In this document: positions 24,523-32,675 of the stretch, in pieces
Layout of the letters: every line of letters starts with the position of its first letter
Position numbering within the stretch: position 1 is the first letter of the stretch
Program-made: the position numbers and the translations under genes
Source of the DNA: Bacteroidales bacterium
Lineage (GTDB): Bacteria; Bacteroidota; Bacteroidia; Bacteroidales; Bacteroidaceae
Reading direction: 5' to 3'
NCBI GenBank assembly: GCA_024690405.1
Contig: JAILCU010000137.1
Coordinates: forward strand, 1 to 46,063
Length of the DNA stretch: 46,063 nucleotides
Notes under the pieces: model-generated
Databases searched by the model: none
The model's input: the letters and a program-made list of their open reading frames with translations, nothing else
What the model was told of the DNA's origin: nothing

Positions 24523-25398
24523 TTAGTCCCGGAAACGGCAGAGGAGGTCACCATAAGCATCAATACGGCGGTCACGCAGGAAAGGCCACCAGCGTCGTAC
24601 TTGCTCGGAGCGCTTCAGATCGATGTCAACCAAAAGATTCTCCGGCTCTTTCTGAGAGGCCTCGCCCAGCAGTTCGCCTTGGGGACCGCAGACAAAACTC
24701 GACCCCCAAAACTGTATACCACGGGTCTGACCGCTGGGGTCTGGCTCATGTCCTACCCTGTTCACAGCCACCACAGGCAAGCCGTTGGCAACAGCATGAC
24801 CGCGCTGCACTGTCTGCCAGGCCATGCGCTGACGCTGTTGCTCATCGGGAGTATCGCTGCTCTCATAGCCGATGGCCGTTGGATAAACGAGGAGGTCGGC
24901 ACCAGCCAAGGCCATCAGACGCGCGCCCTCAGGATACCACTGATCCCAACAAACTTGCACCCCAAGTTTGCCTATCGAGGTTGCGATGGGATGAAAACCG
25001 AGGTCGCCGGGAGTGAAATAGAACTTCTCGTAATATGCAGGATCATCTGGAATATGCATCTTGCGTTGCATGCCAGCGATTGTGCCGTCTTTCTCAAAGA
25101 CGACAGCTGTGTTGTGGTATAGTCCGGGAGCACGACGCTCAAAAAGACTCGTCACCAGCACCACACCATGTTCACGTGCCAATGCGCCGAAGAACGCCGT
25201 TGAAGGACCAGGGATAGGCTCGGCAAGGTCAAAATAGTCCACCGATTCCACCTGACAGAAGTATGGTGTATTATGGAGCTCCTGAAGGACAACCAGTTCG
25301 GCCCCGCGATGAGCGACATCACTAATGGAAGCCGCCAAACGGGAACGGTTGTCAGTGGGGTCGGGTGAACAAGTCTGCTGGATAAGAGCTGTTTTCAT
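24523..25398 (-). CDS. aguB: N-carbamoylputrescine amidase
   Basis: Hydrolyses N-carbamoylputrescine to putrescine, CO2 and ammonia, completing the pathway begun by the neighbouring agmatine deiminase. The 291-residue protein is a nitrilase-fold enzyme with the catalytic triad E40 (VVLQELHNTPYF), K113 (GMQRKMHIPDDP) and C150 (GVQVCWDQWYPE). Length and the HIPDDPAYYEKFYFTPGD segment fit this subfamily rather than beta-ureidopropionase. It lies 59 bp after fetA, in the same direction. Confidence 0.95.
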   Translation of the reverse strand: MKTALIQQTCSPDPTDNRSRLAASISDVAHRGAELVVLQELHNTPYFCQVESVDYFDLAEPIPGPSTAFFGALAREHGVVLVTSLFERRAPGLYHNTAVVFEKDGTIAGMQRKMHIPDDPAYYEKFYFTPGDLGFHPIATSIGKLGVQVCWDQWYPEGARLMALAGADLLVYPTAIGYESSDTPDEQQRQRMAWQTVQRGHAVANGLPVVAVNRVGHEPDPSGQTRGIQFWGSSFVCGPQGELLGEASQKEPENLLVDIDLKRSEQVRRWWPFLRDRRIDAYGDLLCRFRD

Positions 25399-25457
25399 AT
25401 GGAAGAGGTATTTGGTTCCCCGTCGGCTGAAAAACCGATGAGGACGTTGACAATCTT

Positions 25458-26135
25458 TTAGATTTCAGGAGAGTAGACGGCGGCATTGTCCACGGTGATC
25501 GGCTGCGACGTGCCTGCGAAAGCCACTACGCGATCACAATACGTCAGAAGAGTACTGTCATGGGAAACGACCAGCACAGCACGGTTCTCCTCTCTGCATG
25601 CTTTCTGCAACGCCTGTCCTACGCGCTGCGTGCTCTCTTCATCGAGCGCCGACGTGGGCTCATCAAGCAGCAGATATGGTTTGGGCATCGCAAGGGCTGC
25701 CGCGAGGAGCAGACGCTGGCGCTGGCCACCGGAGAGTTTTGCGGCTGAGAGTTCGAGCAACGAGGGCTCAAGCCCCAGCAAGACCATCAGCGCGTCCACG
25801 CTTTCAGGTTTCACCTGCGACTGATTCGCCGTCAGTTCATGCGTCAGCCGCAACAAATCGGCACCGTTGACGGCTGGTGGCTGCAATTCCTGAGGGACAT
25901 AAGCTGTAGCGCGCCGGATCTCATGAACATGCGTCGCATCACACGGCCACTTATCCACCTTGATCGTGCCGGAGGTGAGAGGTACAAAACCTAAAACAGC
26001 ACGCAACAAGGAAGTCTTGCCGCAACCACTCTCGCCAGTGAGACCAACCAAACGACCCCGACCCACATCAAGGTCGAGGCCGCTGAAAAGAACATGGTCA
26101 CCAAAGGCGAGCGAAGCGGAGCGGATTGTAATCAT
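25458..26135 (-). CDS. fetA: FetA/YbbL-type ABC transporter ATPase
   Basis: A 225-residue ATP-binding subunit with Walker A GESGCGKT (34-41), Q-loop near YVPQELQ (79-85), signature LSGGQRQR (134-141), Walker B YLLLDEP (154-160) and a VVSHD switch region. Size and sequence fit the ATPase that pairs with FetB permeases. It is the first of four same-strand genes (fetA, aguB, aguA, fetB); the matching permease is the last. pheS ends 125 bp upstream, and no promoter with the phylum consensus was spotted between them. Confidence 0.85.
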   Translation of the reverse strand: MITIRSASLAFGDHVLFSGLDLDVGRGRLVGLTGESGCGKTSLLRAVLGFVPLTSGTIKVDKWPCDATHVHEIRRATAYVPQELQPPAVNGADLLRLTHELTANQSQVKPESVDALMVLLGLEPSLLELSAAKLSGGQRQRLLLAAALAMPKPYLLLDEPTSALDEESTQRVGQALQKACREENRAVLVVSHDSTLLTYCDRVVAFAGTSQPITVDNAAVYSPEI

Positions 26136-26260
26136 GCGCGGCGAGTGTTAAAGAGGAAAGCAGAATAAAAAAAGCTCTTGCTGGTCTGAAGTTCATGAAA
26201 GCCCAAAGGGCCGGAAAGAGTAGAGATTCCTATCCTCAACTACGAAAACTCCCTATGGTA

Positions 26261-27280
26261 TCAGTTTGCAGCCTTGAACTCCTCAAGGAAACGGACGTCG
26301 TTCTCAGAGAACATGCGAAGATCCTTCACCTGATATTTTAGGTTCGCGATGCGCTCCACGCCCATGCCAAAGGCATAGCCGGTATATACGTTAGGATCGA
26401 TGCCGTTGGATTCCAACACCGCGGGGTCCACCATTCCGCAACCCAATATCTCCAGCCAACCTGAACCCTTGCACATCGAACAGCCCTTTCCGCCACAGAT
26501 GGTGCAACTCACGTCCATCTCCGCCGATGGCTCGGTGAAGGGGAAGAACGAAGGGCGCAAACGGATCTGTGTGTCAGGGCCGAAAAGTTCCTGTGCGAAG
26601 AGTAGCATCACCTGCTTCAGGTCCTGAAAGCTCACGTTCTTATCAATATACAGGCCTTCTATCTGGTGGAAGAAGCAGTGGGCTCGTGCACTCACGGCCT
26701 CGTTACGATACACGCGACCCGGACAGATCACGCGGATGGGGGGCTGGGTGGTTTCCATCACCCGTGCCTGAACGCTCGACGTGTGCGAACGCAGGATAAT
26801 GTCAGGATGGGCTTCCACGAAGAAGGTGTCTTGCATATCACGGGCGGGATGGTCGTCGGCAAAATTCAGCGAACTGTACACATGCCAGTCGTCCTCCACC
26901 TCCGGTCCCTCGGCCAGCGTGAATCCCAAGCGCGAGAAGATATCTACGATCTCATTCTTGACAATAGTCAGCGGATGGCGTGTGCCTAACGCTATCGGAT
27001 AGGGCGTGCGCGTGAGGTCCAAATCGTCGGCCACGGTCTCCGTGGCAGCCACTGCAGCCTTGAGTTCATTGATACGTTCCGTGGCACAGTTCTTCAGTTC
27101 GTTGATGCGAATCCCGAACTCCTTTTTCATCTCAGCCGGCACGGAACGAAAATCTTCCATCAGTTTGCTGACTTCGCCTTTTTTGCTGAGATATTTGATT
27201 CGGAGAGCCTCTACGTCCTCGGGGGTTGCCGCCTGAAGTGCATTCACTTCATTGAGCAGTTGCTTAATCTTTTCGAGCAT
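26261..27280 (-). CDS. pheS: Phenylalanine--tRNA ligase alpha subunit
   Basis: Charges tRNA-Phe together with PheT, which is not in the window. The 339-residue protein has an N-terminal coiled-coil arm (1-85) and a class II catalytic core. The core contains HPLTIVKNEIVDIF, FDDEP-like region replaced by FADDHPARDMQDTF, motif 2 (LRSHTSSVQARVM) and motif 3 (GYAFGMGVERIANLKY from 301). A CxxC-x4-CxxC element (CTICGGKGCSMC) precedes GWLEILGCGMVDP and could bind zinc, as in some bacterial PheS. Normal length. A -7 box lies at 27321-27328. Confidence 0.96.
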   Translation of the reverse strand: MLEKIKQLLNEVNALQAATPEDVEALRIKYLSKKGEVSKLMEDFRSVPAEMKKEFGIRINELKNCATERINELKAAVAATETVADDLDLTRTPYPIALGTRHPLTIVKNEIVDIFSRLGFTLAEGPEVEDDWHVYSSLNFADDHPARDMQDTFFVEAHPDIILRSHTSSVQARVMETTQPPIRVICPGRVYRNEAVSARAHCFFHQIEGLYIDKNVSFQDLKQVMLLFAQELFGPDTQIRLRPSFFPFTEPSAEMDVSCTICGGKGCSMCKGSGWLEILGCGMVDPAVLESNGIDPNVYTGYAFGMGVERIANLKYQVKDLRMFSENDVRFLEEFKAAN

Positions 27281-27320
27281 AATGATCGTTATACAATTGA
27301 TTTATCTTCAAAAAACTGCG

Positions 27321-27328
27321 CAAAGATA
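27321..27328 (-). promoter_or_regulatory. Promoter -7 box of pheS
   Basis: TATCTTTG on the minus strand, 41 bp before the ATG, facing away from the plus-strand promoter at 27373-27380. Confidence 0.5.
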
Positions 27329-27372
27329 CACAATTCTTTGCAAAAAGTGGGTGTAGAATGAAAAAAAGGAGT

Positions 27373-27380
27373 TACTTTTG
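27373..27380 (+). promoter_or_regulatory. Promoter -7 box of the DUF4348 gene
   Basis: TACTTTTG on the plus strand, 37 bp before the ATG at 27417. It rules out the earlier in-frame ATG at 27378, which lies inside the box. Confidence 0.55.
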
Positions 27381-27416
27381 CACGAAAATAGCAAAAAGCA
27401 AAGGAAAAGACACCCC

Positions 27417-28301
27417 ATGATGAACAGGACAAGGGTTGTTTTCAACACGTTATCGACGATTTCTTTCTCCATCGCCGTTCTTTGTTGCTGCCAAGGCCAA
27501 CCGTCTTCTCACGACCGCTCCAATGGGCGCGAGACCGAAGATTCCCTACAGATGGACGCTCTTTTAGAAGCCGAAGATACGCTCGTGTTGGATGAATTGA
27601 CAGAGGAAACGCCCCTACCGGTATCTGTTGACGAATTGTTCGACGATTTCATCTTCAACTTCGACCAGAGCAACCGCCTGCAGCGCGGCCGCATCCGTTT
27701 CCCGCTCACCGTGGTGGAGGCCGACGGAGCACATCATAGCATCGAGCGACGCGATTGGCACCACGCCAACATTTTCTTGCATCAGGACATCTGCACCGTT
27801 TTCTGGAATAATGCCGCCGACATGTCAATGCCTCGCGACACGGACATCGTGCACGCGCGTCTGGAACATATCTTCTTGCACAGCAAGCAGGTGGAGGTTT
27901 TTGTCTTCGATCGCGACACCATCAGCGGACAGTGGTATCTCACGGAAACCCAAAAAACCACCTTCGAACATTCGCCCCTTGCCTCCTTTCTCAATTTTTA
28001 TCAGCGCTTTGCCACCGACAGCATCTACCAGCGGCAACATCTGGCCCACACACTGGGATTCACCACCACCATTGAAGAGAGCGACTACGAAGTCATCAGA
28101 GGCACCATCGACGATGAGCAATGGGAACAGTTTGCACCCGAACTGCCACAGGACCTCCTGGTGTGCGTCAACTACGGACAGACCTACCATAATCCCAACC
28201 AGATATGGATGCAGCTGCGCGGACTCAGCAACGGACTTCAAAACCTCCTGCGCTTTCAGAAGAGCGAGGGTAACTGGAAACTCACGGAGTTTGAGAATTA
28301 G
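27417..28301 (+). CDS. DUF4348 family exported protein
   Basis: A 294-residue protein starting MMNRTRVVFNTLSTISFS, with a hydrophobic segment ending VLCCCQG, probably a lipoprotein with a non-canonical lipobox. An acidic linker (DSLQMDALLEAEDTLVLDEL) follows, then a compact domain with SVDELFDDFIFNF, RIRFPLTVVE, IFLHQDICTVFWNN and a closing GNWKLTEFEN. This fits DUF4348 from Bacteroidota, function unknown. The product is probably periplasmic and membrane-anchored. murB starts 36 bp downstream on the same strand, so the two may be cotranscribed. Confidence 0.82.
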   Translation: MMNRTRVVFNTLSTISFSIAVLCCCQGQPSSHDRSNGRETEDSLQMDALLEAEDTLVLDELTEETPLPVSVDELFDDFIFNFDQSNRLQRGRIRFPLTVVEADGAHHSIERRDWHHANIFLHQDICTVFWNNAADMSMPRDTDIVHARLEHIFLHSKQVEVFVFDRDTISGQWYLTETQKTTFEHSPLASFLNFYQRFATDSIYQRQHLAHTLGFTTTIEESDYEVIRGTIDDEQWEQFAPELPQDLLVCVNYGQTYHNPNQIWMQLRGLSNGLQNLLRFQKSEGNWKLTEFEN

Positions 28302-28336
28302 CCCATGCCTTTCCATTTTTGCGGAATAAGACTGAA

Positions 28337-29368
28337 ATGACAATACAAAACAATTGCTCCCTACTCGGGCACAACACCTTTGGCATCGATTGCCACGCCA
28401 ACCGTATGGTGGAATATCAGACGGTGGAAGAACTTCAGACGTTCATACACCAGCGCAATGCTGAAGGCGATACCACTCCCCTACTTCACATCGGGGGCGG
28501 CTCCAACCTCCTTTTCCTGCAGGATTTTGCAGGCACCGTCCTACACTCACGAATGCAGGAGATTTTTGTCACCTCCAACGAGGGCGACTACGTCTACGTC
28601 CGTGTCACGGCCGGCATCCAATGGGATGCCTGGGTACAATATGCCGTGGACAGCAATTGGTTCGGGTTAGAGAACCTGTCACTCATCCCGGGTGAAGTGG
28701 GAGCTGCTGCCGTGCAGAACATCGGTGCCTACGGCTCCGAGGCCAAAGACTTTATCATCTTCGTGGACGCCGTCGACCTACAGACCGGCGAGATTCGTCA
28801 TTTCACCGCCGATGAATGTCGCTACGGCTACCGCGACAGCATCTTCAAGCATGAGTTGCGAGGCCGCTACGCCGTGACGCATGTCCATTTTCGTCTCTCC
28901 CATGCCTTCCGTCCCCTCCTCGAATACGGTGGCATCCGTCGTGCCCTCAAAGAACGCGGTATTGAAGAGATCAATCTCACCTCACGACAGCTGCGACAAG
29001 TGATTATAGACATCCGTCGGTCCAAGCTGCCCGACCCCGCCACCATCGGCAATGCCGGTAGTTTTTTTACCAACCCCATCGTACCCCGTAGCCAATACCT
29101 GGACATTGCCGCAACCTACTCCGATGTCCCGCACTATGACGTCGATGCAGACCACGTGAAGATTCCCGCCGGATGGATGATAGAACAATGCGGATGGAAA
29201 GGCAGGCACCTTGGCAGAGCCGGCGTCTATGACAAACAAGCTCTTGTGATCGTTAACTTAGGAGGCGCCACCGGTCAAGAGATTTTTGCCCTCTGCCAGC
29301 GCATACAAGCCGACGTCAACGAGAAATTCGGCATCAAAATTCAACCTGAAGTCAACCTTATCGGTTGA
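28337..29368 (+). CDS. murB: UDP-N-acetylenolpyruvoylglucosamine reductase
   Basis: Reduces UDP-GlcNAc-enolpyruvate to UDP-MurNAc with NADPH and FAD, for peptidoglycan synthesis. The 343-residue protein starts MTIQNNCSLLGHNTFG; an ATG 18 bp upstream is less likely. FAD-binding segments are HIGGGSNLLF (51-60) and LIPGEVGAAAVQNIGAYG (117-133). The catalytic set is R166 in YRDSIFK, S242 in GNAGSFFTNP and E338 near the C-terminus (IQPEVNLIG). The YRDSxFK loop and length mark it as type I MurB, like that of E. coli. Confidence 0.96.
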   Translation: MTIQNNCSLLGHNTFGIDCHANRMVEYQTVEELQTFIHQRNAEGDTTPLLHIGGGSNLLFLQDFAGTVLHSRMQEIFVTSNEGDYVYVRVTAGIQWDAWVQYAVDSNWFGLENLSLIPGEVGAAAVQNIGAYGSEAKDFIIFVDAVDLQTGEIRHFTADECRYGYRDSIFKHELRGRYAVTHVHFRLSHAFRPLLEYGGIRRALKERGIEEINLTSRQLRQVIIDIRRSKLPDPATIGNAGSFFTNPIVPRSQYLDIAATYSDVPHYDVDADHVKIPAGWMIEQCGWKGRHLGRAGVYDKQALVIVNLGGATGQEIFALCQRIQADVNEKFGIKIQPEVNLIG

Positions 29369-29487
29369 AGTCTGTAGCTTGAAGTAAAAGGGAGAAGGAG
29401 AATCTGTTGCCTGCGTAAAAACCACTTGCCACTCAATGCAAGACGAGGTCATTTTTTATATCTTGCACAACAAAATCTAAGATATCG

Positions 29488-30129
29488 ATGACAAAGAAGC
29501 AACGATATGAGGCCGTTATCGCCTACTTCGAAGAAGCCATGCCCGTGGCGGAGACTGAGCTGCACTTCTCTAACGATTTTCAATTGTTGGTAGCCGTGAT
29601 GCTGAGTGCACAATGCACAGACAAACGCGTGAACATGGTAACGCCGGCGCTCTTTGAGGCTTATCCGACCCCCGAGGCTATGGCGGCGGCAAGTGAGGAG
29701 GAGGTTCTATCGTACGTCAAGAGTGTTTCTTACCCCAACTCGAAGGCCCGCCACCTATTGGCCACAGCCCGGCAACTGACAGAGCGCTTCGGCGGAGAAG
29801 TACCAGAGACGCTGGAGGCACTAACCTCCCTGCCCGGCGTAGGCCGAAAGACAGCGAATGTCGTGATGAGTGTGGCCTTCGGGAAAGCCCGCATGGCCGT
29901 GGACACCCACGTTTTCCGCGTCAGTCACCGTCTGGGCCTGGTCAGCGAGAAATCCAAGACCCCCTTGGCCGTGGAGCTGGAGTTGGTGAAGCACATCCCC
30001 GAATCCTTCATCCCCCGCGCCCACCACTGGCTCATTCTGCACGGGCGCTATGTCTGCACGGCCATGAAGCCCCATTGTCTGGAGTGCGGACTACATCACG
30101 CGTGCGCGTTCTATAATAAAAAGTCTTAA
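29488..30129 (+). CDS. nth: Endonuclease III
   Basis: A DNA glycosylase/AP lyase that removes oxidised pyrimidines. The 213-residue protein has the helix-hairpin-helix LPGVGRKTANVVM with catalytic K121, D139 in VDTHVFRV, and the 4Fe-4S cluster motif C190-x6-C197-x2-C200-x5-C206 close to the end. Length is standard. It follows murB by 119 bp; no exact promoter consensus was found in between, so it may share the murB transcript. Confidence 0.96.
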   Translation: MTKKQRYEAVIAYFEEAMPVAETELHFSNDFQLLVAVMLSAQCTDKRVNMVTPALFEAYPTPEAMAAASEEEVLSYVKSVSYPNSKARHLLATARQLTERFGGEVPETLEALTSLPGVGRKTANVVMSVAFGKARMAVDTHVFRVSHRLGLVSEKSKTPLAVELELVKHIPESFIPRAHHWLILHGRYVCTAMKPHCLECGLHHACAFYNKKS

Positions 30130-30133
30130 TTGC

Positions 30134-30164
30134 TTGCATGCCTCGGGAGAAAAGTGTACTTTTG
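30134..30164 (+). promoter_or_regulatory. Bacteroidota promoter of pgk
   Basis: TTG (30134-30136), 20 bp, TACTTTTG (30157-30164). The RNA would start near 30171, giving a leader of about 68 bases. Confidence 0.7.
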
Positions 30165-30238
30165 CACACGATTCCGGGAAATGCAATGACATTCCAAGAA
30201 AACATACATTCATCCTATTCACAAAAAATTAAACAACA

Positions 30239-31507
30239 ATGACTATTCACGATTACAAATTCGCTGGCAAGAAAGCCATCGTACGTGTTGACTTCAATGT
30301 GCCCCTCGACGGCAACGGCAACATCACCGACGACACCCGCATCCGCGGTGCCCTGCCCACCTTGAAGAAGGTGCTGGCCGACGGCGGCGCCCTCATCATC
30401 ATGTCTCACATGGGCAAGCCCAAAGGCAAGGTGAACCCCAAACTCAGCTTGAAGCAAATCGTTCCTGCCGTGAGCAAGGCCCTCGGTGTGGACGTTCAGT
30501 TCGCTCCCGACTGCGCCAAGGCTGCCGACCAGGCTGCTGCGCTGAAGGCTGGCGAAGTGCTGCTGCTCGAGAACCTGCGCTACTATCCTGAAGAGGAAGG
30601 CAAGCCCGTTGGTATCGACAAGGAAGACCCCGCATACGATGCTGCCAAGAAGGCCATGAAGGAAAGCCAGAAGGAGTTTGCCAAGACCCTCGCTTCCTAT
30701 GCCGACTGCTATGTCATGGACGCCTTCGGAACGGCTCACCGTCGCCACGCCAGCACTGCTGTCATCGCCGACTACTTCGATGCCGACAACAAGATGCTCG
30801 GCCTCCTCATGGAGAAGGAAGTGAACGCCGTTGACAACGTGCTCAACAACATCAAGCGCCCCTTCGTGGCCATCATGGGTGGCTCCAAGGTCAGCACCAA
30901 GATTGGTATCATCGAGAACCTGCTCGGCAAGGTGGACAAGCTCATCCTCTGCGGCGGCATGACCTACACGTTCATGAAGGCTCATGGCGGCGAGATCGGC
31001 AACAGCATCGTTGAACTCGACAAACTCGATGTGGCTCTCGGCGTCGAGGAAATGGCCAAGAAGAACGGTGTGGAACTCGTTCTGGCCGAGGATAGCGTCT
31101 GCTGCACAGGCTATGACTTCGGCACTTTCTCCGTGAAGCCCGGTGCTGAGGTGAAGACTTTCCCCTCCAACGCTATCGAAGCAGGTTGGGACGGCCTCGA
31201 CGTAGGTCCGAAGAGTCAGGAAAAGTTTGCCAAGGCCATCGAAGGTGCCAAGACGATTCTGTGGAACGGTCCTGCCGGTTGCTTCGAGTGCGACGACTTT
31301 ACCGCCGGCAGCCGTGCCGTAGGTGAGGCTGTAGCCAAGGCAACTGCCGAAGGTGCTTTCTCCCTCATCGGTGGTGGCGACAGCGTGGCTTGCGTACACA
31401 AGTTCGGTCTTGAGGATCAGGTCAGCTACATCAGCACCGGCGGTGGCGCCCTGCTCGAGGCTATCGAAGGCAAGGTGCTTCCTGGCGTAGCTGCCATCAA
31501 GGGCTAA
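30239..31507 (+). CDS. pgk: Phosphoglycerate kinase
   Basis: Transfers phosphate from 1,3-bisphosphoglycerate to ADP in glycolysis. The 422-residue protein shows [18 protein letters not shown], the substrate loop near [38 protein letters not shown] and the nucleotide-binding GGGDSVACV near the end. Codon use is strongly biased toward a few C-ending codons (GGC, AAG, CTC), consistent with high expression. It has its own full promoter. The ATG at 30239 matches the usual N-terminus ([20 protein letters not shown]). Confidence 0.97.
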   Translation: MTIHDYKFAGKKAIVRVDFNVPLDGNGNITDDTRIRGALPTLKKVLADGGALIIMSHMGKPKGKVNPKLSLKQIVPAVSKALGVDVQFAPDCAKAADQAAALKAGEVLLLENLRYYPEEEGKPVGIDKEDPAYDAAKKAMKESQKEFAKTLASYADCYVMDAFGTAHRRHASTAVIADYFDADNKMLGLLMEKEVNAVDNVLNNIKRPFVAIMGGSKVSTKIGIIENLLGKVDKLILCGGMTYTFMKAHGGEIGNSIVELDKLDVALGVEEMAKKNGVELVLAEDSVCCTGYDFGTFSVKPGAEVKTFPSNAIEAGWDGLDVGPKSQEKFAKAIEGAKTILWNGPAGCFECDDFTAGSRAVGEAVAKATAEGAFSLIGGGDSVACVHKFGLEDQVSYISTGGGALLEAIEGKVLPGVAAIKG

Positions 31508-31523
31508 CCCCTCATCACACATT

Positions 31524-31670
31524 AAGGACCCTCCCCTCACCCTCCCCGCCACGGGGATGGAGTGGTTACCTGAACAGAATGATTTAACCCCTATCTCAAC
31601 GATGGACAAGAATTCAATCCGAAGAAGTGACCACTCCCTCTCCCACGGAGAGGATGATGGGGGGGTCCTT
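31524..31670. repeat. Inverted-repeat element of about 147 bp (MITE-like) between pgk and the binding-protein gene
   Basis: AAGGACCCTCCCCTCACCCT and on (31524-31569) is inverted with roughly 80% identity at 31626-31670, which ends in GGGGGGTCCTT. Each arm is also partly self-complementary. The ATG at 31602 lies in the middle and the right arm forms codons of the predicted N-terminus. No transposase and no clear target duplication were seen. Confidence 0.65.
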
Positions 31671-32672
31671 TCGTACACTCCCTGGTATAAACATCGCTAC
31701 ATGATGCTGGCAAGAGCAATTGTCGGCATTGCATTGGTTGCAACGTTCATCTTCTGGCCGCGTAATGAACAGCAAGGGTTCTCGGCCGAGGAACAGGCCC
31801 GCTTAGATTCGGCTGCGCTGCACGTGGCACTCTTGCCCGTGGAGGACTGTCTGCCTTTCTACCTGGCGGAACGGACCGGCATCTATAAGCAATTGGGGCT
31901 AGACGTGCGCATCCGCACCTATCAGGCACAACTCGACACGGACACGGCCCTGGCACGCGGCCATGCCGAAGTGGTGTACAGCGATCTGGCACGTGCCATT
32001 ATGCTGCAGCAGGACAGCGTGGAGCTTCGTGCGATTGCAACATTCGAAGGCCAACTGCAACTCATCACGAACCGTCGCGGACGTGTACGCAAGCTCTCCC
32101 AGTTGAAAGAGAAGATGGTGGCCATAGCCCGCCATAGCGTCACCGACTATTGGAGCGACCGCCTTACGGATACGATGGGAGTGGCCCGAGCTGACATCTT
32201 CCGCCCACAGATCAACAACCTGCGCATACGCACCGATATGATCTGCAACGGCACCATGGATGCGGCCTTCCTGCCTGAGCCCTATGCCAGCGAAGCCATC
32301 GTACGCGGCAATGTCAGCAATTTCTCCACCTGGCAAATGCAGCCTCGTCTGGTCGCGCTGCTGGCCAGTCGGGCGGCTTTGAAGCAACCAGCACGCCGAC
32401 GTCAGATTCAACTGTTGTTGCAAGGCTACGACCGTGCCGTAGCGATGGCCGGAGAAATGCCGGCCTTCAGCGACACCCTGGCCATGCTCATCCGCACCCT
32501 CTGTCTGACACCCGACTCACTGGCCGACAGCATCGCCCGACGCCCACTGCATCTTGCCCCGCTGTCTTCCCCCAAAACGGCCGATGTCGACGCGGTGATA
32601 CAATGGCTCAGTAGTCGCGAGAAAATCAAAAAGACCTACCGACCTGATTCCCTCATCACCGAAAAGCCATAA
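31602..32672 (+). CDS. NMT1/SsuA-like substrate-binding protein with N-terminal membrane anchor
   Basis: A 356-residue protein from the ATG at 31602 (MDKNSIRRSDHS). A single hydrophobic helix (MMLARAIVGIALVATFIFWP) precedes a periplasmic binding fold of the NMT1/THI5/SsuA type. That fold includes VALLPVEDCLPFYLAERTGIYKQLGLDV, GHAEVVYSDLARAI, and GTMDAAFLPEPYASEA. These proteins bind small organic compounds such as thiamine precursors or sulfonates; the ligand here is unknown and no permease or ATPase lies nearby. The first 30 or so residues fall inside an inverted-repeat element, so the true start may be the ATG at 31701, directly before the membrane helix. The TPR gene begins 3 bp after the stop, so the two are in one operon. 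Confidence 0.83.
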   Translation: MDKNSIRRSDHSLSHGEDDGGVLSYTPWYKHRYMMLARAIVGIALVATFIFWPRNEQQGFSAEEQARLDSAALHVALLPVEDCLPFYLAERTGIYKQLGLDVRIRTYQAQLDTDTALARGHAEVVYSDLARAIMLQQDSVELRAIATFEGQLQLITNRRGRVRKLSQLKEKMVAIARHSVTDYWSDRLTDTMGVARADIFRPQINNLRIRTDMICNGTMDAAFLPEPYASEAIVRGNVSNFSTWQMQPRLVALLASRAALKQPARRRQIQLLLQGYDRAVAMAGEMPAFSDTLAMLIRTLCLTPDSLADSIARRPLHLAPLSSPKTADVDAVIQWLSSREKIKKTYRPDSLITEKP

Positions 32673-32675
32673 GCC

